64,000 bases of DNA from Curtobacterium sp. MCSS17_007 (GCF_003234175.2 NZ_CP126257.1:1674001-1738000), one strand, 5' to 3'. Counted from the first letter of the stretch, positions 7,923 to 16,617 are shown. Numbers and translations are program-made. Notes: a model not told the origin generated them from the sequence alone.

Positions 7923-9218
7923 CGCGGCGAGTCCCCAGCGCTCCGTCGACGCCGCGGCAGTGGGCACGGCCGCGGCTGCGGGGCTCGTCTCGACGCCACG
8001 GAACGGGTTCGTCCAGCGCCACCACAGCCCGGGGTCCTCGATGGAGCGCTCGAGCTCGAGGGGCACGGTCACCGGGTCGTGGTGCTCGATCGTGAACTGC
8101 ACGGAGCCGACCCGTTCGCCCCGTTCGCCCAGCGTGACGCTGTCGAGCCGGGTCCGCACGGTGACCGTCGTGTCGCCCCAGACCAGGACCTCGGCGGCTC
8201 GGGCGGCCACGGCGTCGGCATCGTCCCGCCACGGGGTCGAGAAGGTGCCGAAGGTCTGGCCGGCGTGCGTCAGCGTGACCACCTGGAAGTTGTCGGCGAC
8301 CGAGCGGAGCAAGGTGCGGACGTCGACATCGAGCGACGGGTGGTCCTTGCCGCCGAGCATCACGCCGACGACGGTGACCTGACGACCCCCGCGCTGGTAC
8401 GTGGCGGCGAAGAGCAGGCAGGCGCCCGCCTCGTCGAGCGTGCCGGTCTTGATGCCCTCGATCCCGTCCAGTCCGAGGAGCTTGTTCGAGTTCTCGATCT
8501 CGCCGGCACCGGGCACGGTAACCTGCTCGGTACCGACGATCTCCTTCACCACGGGGTCTGCCAGCGCGAGCTGTCCGAGGCGTACGAGGTCGGTCGCGGT
8601 CGACTGGTTCGCGGGGTCGAGACCGGTCGGCTCGTGGATGGTGGTGTCGTCGAGCCCGTGCTCGTCCAACCAGGTCGAGGCTGCGCGCTGGTACCGGTCC
8701 ATCGACCCGAAGGCCCAGAGCGCGAGGGCGCCGGCGTAGTTGTTCGCCGACTCCATGAGCATGACCTGCATGGTCTGGTACTCGGACAGACGCAGCCCGT
8801 CGGGCATCGGTGCGACCTCGCCGTTCCGCGCCAGGTACTCGGCGTAGAGCGCCTGCATCTGCGCGTCGAACCGGATCGTCGGGCCGGACGCCCCGCGGTC
8901 GAGGGGCTTCTCGTCGAGCACGACCAGGGCCGTCACGACCTTCGTGATGCTCGCGATGGAGCGTGGCTCCGTGTCGCCGCTCGTCCGGAGGCTCTCGGGG
9001 AACCCGGTCGCCTGCACCGCGGTCGCGCCGTAGCCGGGGAACCGCAGGTCCGGCAGCGTCGAGGTCGGAGCGGAGTACTTCGTCGTGGTGGCGCTCGCCG
9101 GGGCGAACGGCACCACCGCGACGGCCACCAGGTACCCGACCGCGAGCAGGAGCACCGCGACGACGCCGATCGTCACGGGCTTCCGGACGGAGCGAGGGCT
9201 GCGGACGACACGGGGCAC
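7920..9218 (-). CDS. D-alanyl-D-alanine carboxypeptidase, DacA/PBP5-like (432 aa)
   Basis: Penicillin-binding protein of the peptidase S11 family, which trims the terminal D-Ala from peptidoglycan stem peptides outside the membrane. One uncleaved signal/anchor segment lies at about residues 15-37 (VTIGVVAVLLLAVGYLVAVA). The three motifs are SITK (SxxK), SANN (SxN) and KTGT. A C-terminal domain of about 140 residues follows and ends without the amphipathic anchor helix of E. coli PBP5, consistent with N-terminal anchoring. GTG at 9218 is preferred because it precedes the signal segment and TACCCT lies eight bases upstream. It is divergent from the acetamidase gene. Confidence 0.92.
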   Translation of the reverse strand: MPRVVRSPRSVRKPVTIGVVAVLLLAVGYLVAVAVVPFAPASATTTKYSAPTSTLPDLRFPGYGATAVQATGFPESLRTSGDTEPRSIASITKVVTALVVLDEKPLDRGASGPTIRFDAQMQALYAEYLARNGEVAPMPDGLRLSEYQTMQVMLMESANNYAGALALWAFGSMDRYQRAASTWLDEHGLDDTTIHEPTGLDPANQSTATDLVRLGQLALADPVVKEIVGTEQVTVPGAGEIENSNKLLGLDGIEGIKTGTLDEAGACLLFAATYQRGGRQVTVVGVMLGGKDHPSLDVDVRTLLRSVADNFQVVTLTHAGQTFGTFSTPWRDDADAVAARAAEVLVWGDTTVTVRTRLDSVTLGERGERVGSVQFTIEHHDPVTVPLELERSIEDPGLWWRWTNPFRGVETSPAAAAVPTAAASTERWGLAA

Positions 9219-9226
9219 GGGAACCG

Positions 9227-9232
9227 AGGGTA
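9227..9232 (-). promoter_or_regulatory. -10 box of the D,D-carboxypeptidase gene
   Basis: TACCCT on the minus strand, eight bases before the GTG at 9218. Between this box and the divergent acetamidase promoter there is a short palindrome, CGTGT-gacga-ACACG, at 9301-9315, whose role is unknown. Confidence 0.4.
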
Positions 9233-9358
9233 CCGGGCGGTACCGGGATGCCGGCCGACAGCGGGCCGCGAGCCGACAGGGCGGGTCGTTCCGTCGTCCC
9301 CGTGTGACGAACACGTAAAACATCGGGCGCCGGCCTCCGTCGGGTTGCGCGCTGCCCC

Positions 9359-9364
9359 TAGCGT
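9359..9364 (+). promoter_or_regulatory. -10 box of the acetamidase/formamidase gene
   Basis: TAGCGT followed by seven bases and the ATG at 9372, which fits a leaderless transcript. Confidence 0.5.
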
Positions 9365-9371
9365 GCTGCAC

Positions 9372-10532
9372 ATGCACCACGGAAGCACCCCGGCCGCCAC
9401 GCACGGCGGCCGCTCGACCGTCCGGCCCGACGACCCGAGCACCGAACCAGCCCCGGTGACGGTGCTCCAGCCCGGGTCGGGCCCCGTCCGGTCGTCCCGG
9501 TACCTGCCCGCCGAGCCCGACCAGGTGCTCTGGGGTCGCCTCCCGAACGACGACGACCGCCCCGTCGTCACCCTCTCCCCCGGCGACGACCTGACGATCG
9601 ACACGGTGAGCCACGAGGGGCTCCTGCCGGACCAGGGCAGCGACCCCGTCGCCTTCTTCGGCCGCCACGGCGTCCCGCCGGAGCACGTGCTCGCCGACGC
9701 CGTCGCGATCGCGCGGTCCGGTCGCCGCGACCCCGAGCGGGACGGCCCCCACGTCGTCACCGGTCCGATCGCGGTCGAGGGCGCCGAGCCCGGCGACGTC
9801 CTGACCATGACCGTCCTCGAGACGCTCCCCCGTGTGCCCTACGGCGTCGTGTCGAACCGGCACGGCCGCGGAGCCCTGCACGGCGAGTACCCCGTCGACG
9901 GCACGACCGTCAGCGTCTTCGCCGACGTGGTGCCCGGCGACGACGGGCCCCGCGGCCGCATCCCGATCACCGAGGGCGGCCACCGGTACGCCCGGTTCCC
10001 GCTCGCACCCTTCCTCGGCATCATGGGCGTCGCCACCCCCGGCGAGCGGCTCCACTCGGTCCCGCCCGGACGCCACGGCGGCAACATCGACGTGAACCTG
10101 CTGCAGGTCGGCGCCCAGCTCCACCTGCCCGTGCTCGTGTCCGGTGCCCTGGCGTACGTCGGCGACCCGCACTTCGCGCAGGGCGACGGCGAGGTCGCCC
10201 TCACCGCGATGGAGGCATCGCTCCGGGCCACCGTGCGCTTCGACGTGACGCCGGCCGCCGAGGCCGCGCAGCAGTTCGGGGAGCTCGTCTGGCCGCTCGT
10301 CGAGACGCACGACCACCTGGTGCCGACCGGGCTCGACCCCGACCTCGACGAGGCCGTCCGGGCCTGCGTCCGGCACGCCATCGCGATCCTCGGCGCGCGG
10401 TACGGCATGGAGCCGCACCTGGCGTACGCCTACCTCAGCGCGGCGACGGACTTCGACGTCTCGCAGGTCGTCGACCTGGTCACCGGGGCGCACGCCCGCA
10501 TCCGCAAGGCCGACTTCGCGGACGTCCGGTGA
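9372..10532 (+). CDS. Acetamidase/formamidase family protein (386 aa)
   Basis: The family (FmdA_AmdA) hydrolyses short amides such as formamide or acetamide to the acid and ammonia. Typical features are an early GDDLTIDTVSHEG segment, the metal-site region VTGPIAVEGAEPGDVLTM, PLAPFLGIMGVATPGE, and PPGRHGGNIDVNLLQVGAQLHLPV, with the conserved CGDPHFAQGDGEV motif present as VGDPHFAQGDGEV. ATG at 9372 is supported by TAGCGT seven bases upstream. Its stop overlaps the start of the next gene by four bases (GTGA), so the two proteins are made together. The pair looks like an amide or urea-derivative nitrogen-scavenging unit (inference). Confidence 0.92.
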   Translation: MHHGSTPAATHGGRSTVRPDDPSTEPAPVTVLQPGSGPVRSSRYLPAEPDQVLWGRLPNDDDRPVVTLSPGDDLTIDTVSHEGLLPDQGSDPVAFFGRHGVPPEHVLADAVAIARSGRRDPERDGPHVVTGPIAVEGAEPGDVLTMTVLETLPRVPYGVVSNRHGRGALHGEYPVDGTTVSVFADVVPGDDGPRGRIPITEGGHRYARFPLAPFLGIMGVATPGERLHSVPPGRHGGNIDVNLLQVGAQLHLPVLVSGALAYVGDPHFAQGDGEVALTAMEASLRATVRFDVTPAAEAAQQFGELVWPLVETHDHLVPTGLDPDLDEAVRACVRHAIAILGARYGMEPHLAYAYLSAATDFDVSQVVDLVTGAHARIRKADFADVR

Positions 10533-12103
10533 GCACCGCGGCACGGCAGACGGGCGGTCCGACGGCACCCGCCGGGCTGCTCGACGCCCTCGACGCGTAC
10601 GAGCGGGCGCTCGCCGACGACGACCTGGTCGCGCTCGACGACGCCTTCGTCCGCTCCGCCGACACCCTGCGCGGTGACGACCGTGGGCTGCTCGTCGGGC
10701 ACGACGCGATCAGCACCTTCCGCGGCGCCCGCGGCGGGATCGCGCCGCGGCACCTCAGCCGCGTCGAGGTCCGCGTGCTCGCCGAGGACCTCGCCCTCGT
10801 GGTCTCGGTCTCCACCTTCCGTGACGGCGGCTCGGGCCTGCAGACGCAGCTCTGGCGCCGTGGAACCGACGCGTGGCGCATCGAGGCGGCACACGTCACC
10901 GGTCGGAGCCGTCCCCTCGACACCACCGTGTGGCGCGTCGTCGGCGATCCGCTCCTCCCACCCACCGGCAGTGGTCCCCTCGACGGTGCCACGGTCGCGG
11001 TGAAGGACCTGTACGCCGTCGCCGGGCACCGCGTCGGCGCGGGCAACCCGACGTACCTGCGGGAGTCCGAGCCCGCTGCCGCGTCCGCAGCGGCGGTCGC
11101 CGCGCTCCTCGACGCGGGCGCGTCGATCCGCGGCATCGCACGCACCGACGAGTTCGCCTACGCCCTGACCGGACGCAACGAGCACCACGGCACCCCGCCG
11201 AACGGCGCGGACCCGTCGCGCGTGCCGGGAGGCTCGTCCAGCGGCTCCGCGTCGGCCGTCCGTTCCGGCGCGGCGGACGTCGGACTCGGAACGGACACCG
11301 CGGGGTCGCTGCGGATCCCCGCCTCGTACCAGGGGCTCTGGGGGCTGCGGACGACCCACGGCGTCGTCGACCGCGCCGGGCTGCTGCCGCTCGCGCCGTC
11401 GTTCGACACCGTCGGGTGGCTGACCAGGGACGCCGCCACCATGCTCCGGACCCTCGACGCATCGGTGCCGCGGGTGTCCCCGGACGCGTCGGACGCAGGG
11501 TCGCCGGTCGTGCTCGCCGAGCTCCTCGCTGCGGCGGACCCGGCGACGCAGGACGCGTTCCGGGCGCTCGTCGGTGACCTGCCGGTCGTGACGCTCGACG
11601 ACCTCGGGCTCCCCACGCTCGACGACCTCCGCGAACTCCTGCGGCTCGTGCAGGGCGCCGAGGCGACGGCGGTCCACGGGGCGTGGATCGCCGCCCACCC
11701 CGGCGCCCTCGGAGCCGTCGTCGGGCAGCGGTTCGCCGCGGCCGCGGCGAACCCACCGGAACTCGTCGCCACGGCCAGGGACCGCTTCCCCGGGGTCCGC
11801 GCCGCCGTCCGGGCCGCGCTGGCCGACCGGGTGCTCGTCACGCCGACCGCACCCGGCCCGGCGCCGTCGCTCACGGCCGACACGGCGGAACTGGAGCGGG
11901 TCCGGAGCGCCACGACCACCATGACCGCGCTCGCGAGTGTGGGCGGCGTGCCCTCGTCGAGCGCGCCGGCGCTCACGGTCGACGGCGCACCCGTCGGACT
12001 GTGCCTGACCGGCGGGACCGGCACGGACCGTGCCCTGGTGGCCACGGCGGAACGGTGGCTGCGTGACGGGGTCGGGGCGAGCCTCCCGGCCGGAGCGGTC
12101 TGA
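10529..12103 (+). CDS. AtzH-like domain fused to an amidase-signature enzyme (524 aa)
   Basis: Residues about 15-126 match the AtzH-like/DUF3225 NTF2-type domain: DALDAYERALADDDL, LLVGHDAISTFRGARG and WRIEAAHVTGR. Residues about 145-520 form an amidase-signature hydrolase with catalytic Lys159 in VAVKDLY, the glycine-serine loop PGGSSSGSAS (233-242) holding the cis-Ser, and nucleophile Ser260 in GTDTAGSLR. In cyanuric acid degradation AtzE (amidase) and AtzH act on carboxybiuret and dicarboxyurea in sequence. Here both are one chain, which suggests a related carboxyurea or allophanate-type substrate, but this is inference. No cyanuric acid hydrolase or AtzG is in the window. GTG at 10529 overlaps the acetamidase stop. 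Confidence 0.9.
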   Translation: MSTAARQTGGPTAPAGLLDALDAYERALADDDLVALDDAFVRSADTLRGDDRGLLVGHDAISTFRGARGGIAPRHLSRVEVRVLAEDLALVVSVSTFRDGGSGLQTQLWRRGTDAWRIEAAHVTGRSRPLDTTVWRVVGDPLLPPTGSGPLDGATVAVKDLYAVAGHRVGAGNPTYLRESEPAAASAAAVAALLDAGASIRGIARTDEFAYALTGRNEHHGTPPNGADPSRVPGGSSSGSASAVRSGAADVGLGTDTAGSLRIPASYQGLWGLRTTHGVVDRAGLLPLAPSFDTVGWLTRDAATMLRTLDASVPRVSPDASDAGSPVVLAELLAAADPATQDAFRALVGDLPVVTLDDLGLPTLDDLRELLRLVQGAEATAVHGAWIAAHPGALGAVVGQRFAAAAANPPELVATARDRFPGVRAAVRAALADRVLVTPTAPGPAPSLTADTAELERVRSATTTMTALASVGGVPSSSAPALTVDGAPVGLCLTGGTGTDRALVATAERWLRDGVGASLPAGAV

Positions 12104-12128
12104 GCAGACGCGCGTGCGTGACCCGGGG

Positions 12129-12148
12129 CCGAGCGGTCAGTCGCTCGG
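12129..12148. terminator. Candidate hairpin between convergent genes
   Basis: CCGAGCG, loop of six, CGCTCGG. It overlaps the stop codon of the RNA methyltransferase gene and follows the amidase stop by 25 bases. No T-run is present. Confidence 0.3.
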
Positions 12149-12964
12149 TCGGGCCGCACGCTGCGCGTGCGTGACCGCCCAGAGCCCCACGGCGCTCGCC
12201 GCGGCCACGTTGAGCGAATCGACGCCGTGCGCCATCGGGATGCGGACCGTGGTGTCGGCGGAGGCGATCGCCGCGTCGGTCAGGCCCTGCCCCTCCGTGC
12301 CCATCACGAGCGCGACCCGCTCGGGGACGTCGGTGACGAACGCGTCCAGGTCGACCGAGCGGTCGGTGAGCGCCATCGCCGCGAGGTGGAAGCCCTGTGC
12401 GCGGAGTTCCTCCCCGGCGGCGGGCCACTCGCCGATGCGGGTCCACGGCACCTGCAGCACGGTGCCCATGCTCACCCGGACGCTCCGGCGGTAGAGGGGG
12501 TCGGCGCAGCGCGGGCTGACGAGCACCGCATCAGCCCCGAGCCCGGCGACGCTCCGGAACACCGCGCCCACGTTGGTGTGGTCGACGACGTCCTCGAGCA
12601 CCACGACGACCTTCGCGTCCCGGACGACGTCGGCGACGGACGGCAGCTCCGGGCGGTGCATCGCGGCGAGGGCACCACGGTGCATCTTGAAGCCGGTGAG
12701 CTGTTCGAGCAGTGCGTCCGGTCCGACGAACACCGGGCCGTCGTGGTCCGCCACGAGCGGCAGCACGCTGTCGAGCCACTTCTCCTGCACGATGACGCTG
12801 CGCGGGACGTGCCCGGCGCGGACCGCACGCTCGATGACGGTGTTCGACTCGGCGATGTACAGCCCGCCCTCAGGCTCGGTCACCCGGCGCAGCGCCACGT
12901 CGGTGAGCCGTGCGAAGTCGTCGAGGCGGGGGTCGTCGAGGGAGTCGATGCGGACGGGGTGCAC
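12137..12964 (-). CDS. TrmH/SpoU-family RNA 2'-O-methyltransferase (275 aa)
   Basis: SPOUT methyltransferase that uses S-adenosylmethionine. The three SpoU motifs are visible: motif 1 in LEDVVDHTNVGAVFRSVAGLG, motif 2 in ALVMGTEGQGL, and motif 3 in IPMAHGVDSLNVAAASAVGLW. The N-terminal about 90 residues (ADHDGPVFVGPDALLEQLTGFKMH) fit the substrate-binding domain of rRNA methyltransferases of the TrmH/RlmB group. The target (23S rRNA or tRNA) cannot be told. The start is GTG at 12964, with no obvious Shine-Dalgarno or TANNNT box just upstream, so the start is less certain than the family. It is divergent from the sirtuin gene. Confidence 0.9.
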   Translation of the reverse strand: MHPVRIDSLDDPRLDDFARLTDVALRRVTEPEGGLYIAESNTVIERAVRAGHVPRSVIVQEKWLDSVLPLVADHDGPVFVGPDALLEQLTGFKMHRGALAAMHRPELPSVADVVRDAKVVVVLEDVVDHTNVGAVFRSVAGLGADAVLVSPRCADPLYRRSVRVSMGTVLQVPWTRIGEWPAAGEELRAQGFHLAAMALTDRSVDLDAFVTDVPERVALVMGTEGQGLTDAAIASADTTVRIPMAHGVDSLNVAAASAVGLWAVTHAQRAARPSD

Positions 12965-13010
12965 GGGGCTCGTTTCGTGGGAAGGCGGCTGGGCGTTCGG
13001 CTGTTGAGGG

Positions 13011-13016
13011 TACCGT
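13011..13016 (+). promoter_or_regulatory. -10 box of the sirtuin gene
   Basis: TACCGT with seven bases before the GTG at 13024. It decides between GTG 13024 and longer in-frame openings. Confidence 0.5.
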
Positions 13017-13023
13017 GGACGAC

Positions 13024-13920
13024 GTGCTGACCGACCCGATGCAGGACGAGCTCGACCGCGTCGTCGAGCTCCTGGCGGGCAAGCGCATCGCCGTGCTCTC
13101 CGGTGCCGGACTGAGCACCGACTCGGGCATCCCCGACTACCGCGGAGCGGGACGCGTGGTGCGGAAACCGATGACCTTCCAGGAGTTCCGGTCGGACCCC
13201 GCGAAGCGACAGCGGTACTGGGCTGGCTCGCACCTCGGCTGGCGCACCTTCGCCGCCGCCCGGCCGAACGCCGGGCACCGCGCGCTCGCCGAGCTCGAAC
13301 GCGCCGGCGTGGTCAGCGGGATCGTGACGCAGAACGTCGACGGATTGCACCTGCGTGCCGGCTCGCGCCGGGTCGTGGAGATCCACGGTTCGATGGACCG
13401 CGCGGTCTGCCTGACCTGCGGCCAGGTGTTCTCGCGCGCCGACCTCGCTGCCGTGCTCGACCGGGACAACCCGTGGATCGACGAGCCCGGCACGGTGCAG
13501 CTGCAGCCCGACGGGGACGTCGAGATCAACGACGTCGAGCGCTTCCGCGTGCCGGACTGCTCGGTGTGCGGCGGCGTGCTGAAGCCCGACGTGGTCTTCT
13601 TCGGGGAGTTCGTGCCGGCGGAGAAGTTCCGTGAGGCGGTGTCGATCGTCGCCGACGCGGACGCACTCCTCGTCGTCGGATCATCGCTCACCGTGAACTC
13701 CGGCGTCCGACTCGTGGACCACGCCACGCGGCGGAAGCACCCCGTGGTGATCGTCAACCGTGGTGCGACGCGGAGCGACCGCCGCGCGGTCGCGAAGCTC
13801 GACGCCGGGACCACCGAGACGCTCGAGGCCCTGGCGACGCGGCTCCTGCCGACCGCGGTCGGCCCGTCGGACACCGAACCGTCGGACGTCCGGCGCCCGG
13901 ACCCGAGCACTCTGCGATGA
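13024..13920 (+). CDS. Sir2-family NAD-dependent protein deacylase (298 aa)
   Basis: Sirtuin that removes acyl groups from lysine using NAD. The NAD-binding GAGLSTDSGIPDYR is at about 27-40, TQNVDGLH at 102-109, the catalytic His121 in EIHGSMD, and a Cys4 zinc site at Cys129, Cys132, Cys179 and Cys182. GSSLTVNSG near 219 closes the Rossmann fold. The RGAG replacement for the usual RG and the overall pattern suggest a class II (SIRT4-like) enzyme. The start at 13024 is supported by the TACCGT box. The histidine phosphatase begins eight bases after the stop, so the two may be co-transcribed. Confidence 0.92.
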   Translation: MLTDPMQDELDRVVELLAGKRIAVLSGAGLSTDSGIPDYRGAGRVVRKPMTFQEFRSDPAKRQRYWAGSHLGWRTFAAARPNAGHRALAELERAGVVSGIVTQNVDGLHLRAGSRRVVEIHGSMDRAVCLTCGQVFSRADLAAVLDRDNPWIDEPGTVQLQPDGDVEINDVERFRVPDCSVCGGVLKPDVVFFGEFVPAEKFREAVSIVADADALLVVGSSLTVNSGVRLVDHATRRKHPVVIVNRGATRSDRRAVAKLDAGTTETLEALATRLLPTAVGPSDTEPSDVRRPDPSTLR

Positions 13921-13921
13921 T
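13916..13921 (+). promoter_or_regulatory. Possible -10 box of the histidine phosphatase gene
   Basis: GATGAT, six bases before the GTG at 13928, overlapping the sirtuin TGA stop. It is a poor match to TANNNT, so simple read-through from the sirtuin promoter is equally likely. Confidence 0.22.
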
Positions 13922-13927
13922 CGAGGG

Positions 13928-14563
13928 GTGACGACGCTCCTCACCCTGGTCCGGCACGGCGAGACCGACTGGAACGCGCAGCGCCGCATCCAGGGCTCGA
14001 CCGACATCCCCCTCAACGAGACCGGACGGTCGCAGGCCGCGGCGACGGCGCTGCTGCTCGGACGACGGCGGTTCGACGCGGTCGTGGCGTCGCCGCTGTC
14101 CCGGGCGTTCGAGACGGGCGCGATCATCGCCCGGCACCTCGGGCTCCCGGAACCGGACACGTACGGCGGGCTCGCGGAGCGCTCCTACGGCGAAGCCGAG
14201 GGACTCACCGACACCGAGGTCGCGCAGCGCTACCCGCACGACGACATCCCCGGCCGCGAGTCGCGCTCGGCGCTGCTGGCCCGCGCGACCGAGACCCTCG
14301 CCGAGATCGCCGTGCGGTACGACGCCGGGTCGGTCGTCGTCGCCACGCACGGGGCCGTCATCCGCAGCGTCGTCAACGCCGCGGCGCCCGGGACGGCGGA
14401 CCGGTGGACGACGCCCATCCGCAACGGGTCCGTGCACTCGTTCCGGTGGGACCCGGAGCGGTTCCGCGCGGAACTCGTGCGGTTCGACGACCCGGTGGAC
14501 GAGGTCTCGGAGCAGACGGGCGACGAGTCCTTCGCCGAGCAGAACCCGCTCGAGCGCCGGTAG
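13928..14563 (+). CDS. Histidine phosphatase family protein (211 aa)
   Basis: Phosphoglycerate mutase-like phosphatase. The phosphohistidine motif is LVRHGETDWN at residues 7-16, the second arginine is in ASPLSRAFETG, and the second histidine is in VVVATHGAVIRSVV. The proton-donor glutamate is likely in LAERSYGEAEGL. Proteins of this size and motif are often annotated as GpmB or as alpha-ribazole or glucosyl-3-phosphoglycerate phosphatases; the substrate is not evident here. GTG at 13928 gives a start directly before the TLLTLVRHGE strand. It lies eight bases downstream of the sirtuin gene. Confidence 0.9.
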   Translation: MTTLLTLVRHGETDWNAQRRIQGSTDIPLNETGRSQAAATALLLGRRRFDAVVASPLSRAFETGAIIARHLGLPEPDTYGGLAERSYGEAEGLTDTEVAQRYPHDDIPGRESRSALLARATETLAEIAVRYDAGSVVVATHGAVIRSVVNAAAPGTADRWTTPIRNGSVHSFRWDPERFRAELVRFDDPVDEVSEQTGDESFAEQNPLERR

Positions 14564-14696
14564 CGCAGACAGCACCGGCAGCACCGGCACCGGGCGCGGC
14601 GACGCGGACGGTGCCGGGCGTGACGCGCGCCCCGTCGTCCGAGAACGAGACGGGACCGTGACCTCGACCTCCGGAGGCGGCACGGTCGGTGCCGAC

Positions 14697-14702
14697 TAGG
14701 CT
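14697..14702 (+). promoter_or_regulatory. Candidate -10 box of the 246-aa membrane protein gene
   Basis: TAGGCT about 60 bases before the ATG at 14762, which would give a short leader carrying the GAGGAGG ribosome binding site. The rest of the gap from 14564 to 14761 holds nothing else I can support. Confidence 0.35.
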
Positions 14703-14761
14703 CCCGTCCACGAGCGGTCCGGCCGGGACCGACGGTGCTCGCAGGCGCGCGAGGAGGGGCC

Positions 14762-15502
14762 ATGACGATCCAGGGACCGAGCGAGGGGCCGGACCGGACC
14801 GAGCGGCCGTCGGCACGCGACGACCTCGACCGCGCGTTCGGCCCGGAGACTGCCTCGGTCACCACCCCGTCGACCGGGCAGCGGATCCGTCGGGGCACCC
14901 TCATCACGCTCGCGTTCGTCGCCGTCGGCGTCGTCATCGCCGTCGTGCTGTCCACGATCGTCGGCAGCATCCAGACCGGCGTCGGCGGGGTGTTCCCGCA
15001 ACCGCAGGCCGCACTCGACCGCTTCCGGACCGCTGCGGGCGACGTGCCCGGTGTCCGGGCCGTGCGCGACGAGGAGACGACGCGCGACTCCCTGGCGGCG
15101 TACCAGGTCACGGCCGTCGTGGACGCCGCCGGCGACCTCTCCGCGGGCCAGCAGGTCGACGCCGTGCGGGCGCTCAGCGCAGCAGCGGACTCAGCGGACG
15201 GCAACGGGGTCCTGGTCGCCGCCGAGGTGCGCTTCGGGTCCCTGGTCGTCGGGGTCACGAAGGACGCCGACGCGTCGGCGAAGCGCCTCGAGGTGGCGCG
15301 GGCGGTCGCCGGTATCGGCGGTGTCGTCGGCGTCCGGTGCGACTGGGGTGACGGCGACCCCTCGGACGAACCGGAGGCCCAGCGCGTCGAGTTCGTCACG
15401 GTCGGGACCGGTGTCGCCCTCGCGGCGATCACGGCGGTCGCCGAGCAGGAGACGCACGCGGTCTTCCCCGGGGCCGAGCTCAGCTCCCGCGCGCCGTCCT
15501 GA
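14762..15502 (+). CDS. Hypothetical membrane protein (246 aa)
   Basis: I do not recognise a named family. The protein has a polar N-terminus of about 45 residues, one membrane segment at about 46-69 (TLITLAFVAVGVVIAVVLST), and an exported domain rich in Val, Ala and Asp. That domain contains two similar segments, GVRAVRDEETTRDSLAAYQVTAVVD-like and GVVGVRCDWGDGDP-like, so it may be a duplicated alpha/beta fold. ATG at 14762 is preferred over an upstream in-frame start because GAGGAGG lies seven bases before it. It is convergent with the glycosyltransferase gene, with only 32 bases between stops. Confidence 0.7.
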   Translation: MTIQGPSEGPDRTERPSARDDLDRAFGPETASVTTPSTGQRIRRGTLITLAFVAVGVVIAVVLSTIVGSIQTGVGGVFPQPQAALDRFRTAAGDVPGVRAVRDEETTRDSLAAYQVTAVVDAAGDLSAGQQVDAVRALSAAADSADGNGVLVAAEVRFGSLVVGVTKDADASAKRLEVARAVAGIGGVVGVRCDWGDGDPSDEPEAQRVEFVTVGTGVALAAITAVAEQETHAVFPGAELSSRAPS

Positions 15503-15534
15503 CGAGATGACCCGCCGGCCAGCGGGCCAATCGG

Positions 15535-16617
15535 TCAGCGCTCCCGACGGTCCGCCACCGCCCGCTCGACCGCTCGGACGACCTGTTCTGCGGAGTCCTG
15601 CCACCGGAACCGAGCAGCCCGTCCGCGCGACGCCCGCGATGCGTCGTCCCAGCGCTCCTCGAGTCGGCGGACGGCCGCGGCGACCGCCGACGGCGACGAA
15701 GGATCGAAGTACTCGGCCGCGTCGCCGCCGATCTCACGGAAGATCGGGATGTCGCTGACCGCGACGGGCGTCCCGACACCCATCGCCTCGACCAGCGGGA
15801 TGCCGAAGCCCTCGTCCCGCGACGCCGTCACGAGCGCGGTTGCCGACCGCAGCACGCCGAGGTACTCGTCGTCGGTCGCGCCGTCGTGGAACACGATCGA
15901 TCCGGCCGGCGCGAGCCGTTCCAGACGTCGGCGGTCGGCGTCGGACACCCGCGACATGCAGTGCAGCGTCCAGTCCGCCCCGAGCAGTGGCACCGCGGCC
16001 GCGAGGGTCTCGACGTTCTTGTACGGCATGTACGAGCCCATGTAGACGAGCGAGCGTTCGCGGCCCGCGGCCGGGTCCCGGGGCTCCGCCGGGTCAGCGG
16101 CGTTGTACGCGACGGTGACGGGACGGTCGGTCAGCCGGTGGCGTTCGATGAGACCGGCGGTGGTCTCCGACACGGTGACCACCCCGTCCGCGCCGTTCAA
16201 CAGGAACCGCTGCGGTGCCCAGGTCAGGTGGAACAGCCGCCAGCCGAGCCGGATCGGCCACGAGAACTCCCGCGGCGGTGTGCGGTTCCGGTAGTAGATG
16301 AGGTCGTGCAGGGTCAGCACGAGCGCGTACCGGCGACCGCGCGACCCCATCGTCTGCATCGGCGAGAAGACGGCGTCGAGCCCGAGACGGTTGACCGTCC
16401 GCGCGACGAGCGGTTCGCCGGCGTCGGTCGGCGCGGGGATGCGTTCCCACGGGATGCCGTCGGGCAACGAGTCGAGCTGCCGCTCGTCGTGGACGAGCAG
16501 CACGTGGTCGTGTCGGTCGGGCAGGTGCGCGACGATGCCCGCCGTGAAACGGCTGATGCCGTCGTGCCGCCCGATGCGGACGTACCGGCAGTCGATCCCG
16601 ATCCGGAGCCGCCTCAC
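15535..16617 (-). CDS. GT4-family glycosyltransferase (360 aa)
   Basis: GT-B fold glycosyltransferase. The N-terminal domain begins LRIGIDCRYVRIGRHDGISRF, the inter-domain strand is SLVYMGSYMPYKNVETL, and the donor-binding EX7E motif is EGFGIPLVE, followed by GTPVAVSDIPIFREIGGDAA. Such enzymes add sugars from nucleotide donors to polysaccharide or lipid acceptors. The acceptor is unknown. GTG at 16617 overlaps the stop of the alpha/beta hydrolase gene (GTGA), so the two are translationally coupled. There is no signal peptide, consistent with action at the cytoplasmic face. Confidence 0.9.
   Translation of the reverse strand: MRRLRIGIDCRYVRIGRHDGISRFTAGIVAHLPDRHDHVLLVHDERQLDSLPDGIPWERIPAPTDAGEPLVARTVNRLGLDAVFSPMQTMGSRGRRYALVLTLHDLIYYRNRTPPREFSWPIRLGWRLFHLTWAPQRFLLNGADGVVTVSETTAGLIERHRLTDRPVTVAYNAADPAEPRDPAAGRERSLVYMGSYMPYKNVETLAAAVPLLGADWTLHCMSRVSDADRRRLERLAPAGSIVFHDGATDDEYLGVLRSATALVTASRDEGFGIPLVEAMGVGTPVAVSDIPIFREIGGDAAEYFDPSSPSAVAAAVRRLEERWDDASRASRGRAARFRWQDSAEQVVRAVERAVADRRER

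Noticed and set aside
7833..9371. Long upstream extension of the acetamidase frame
   Set aside because: It is antisense to the carboxypeptidase and the hydrolase; the start is at 9372 with a -10 box just before it.
9219..10568. N-terminal extension of the D,D-carboxypeptidase frame across the acetamidase gene
   Set aside because: The extension is antisense shadow of the acetamidase. The signal segment and the TACCCT box place the start at 9218.
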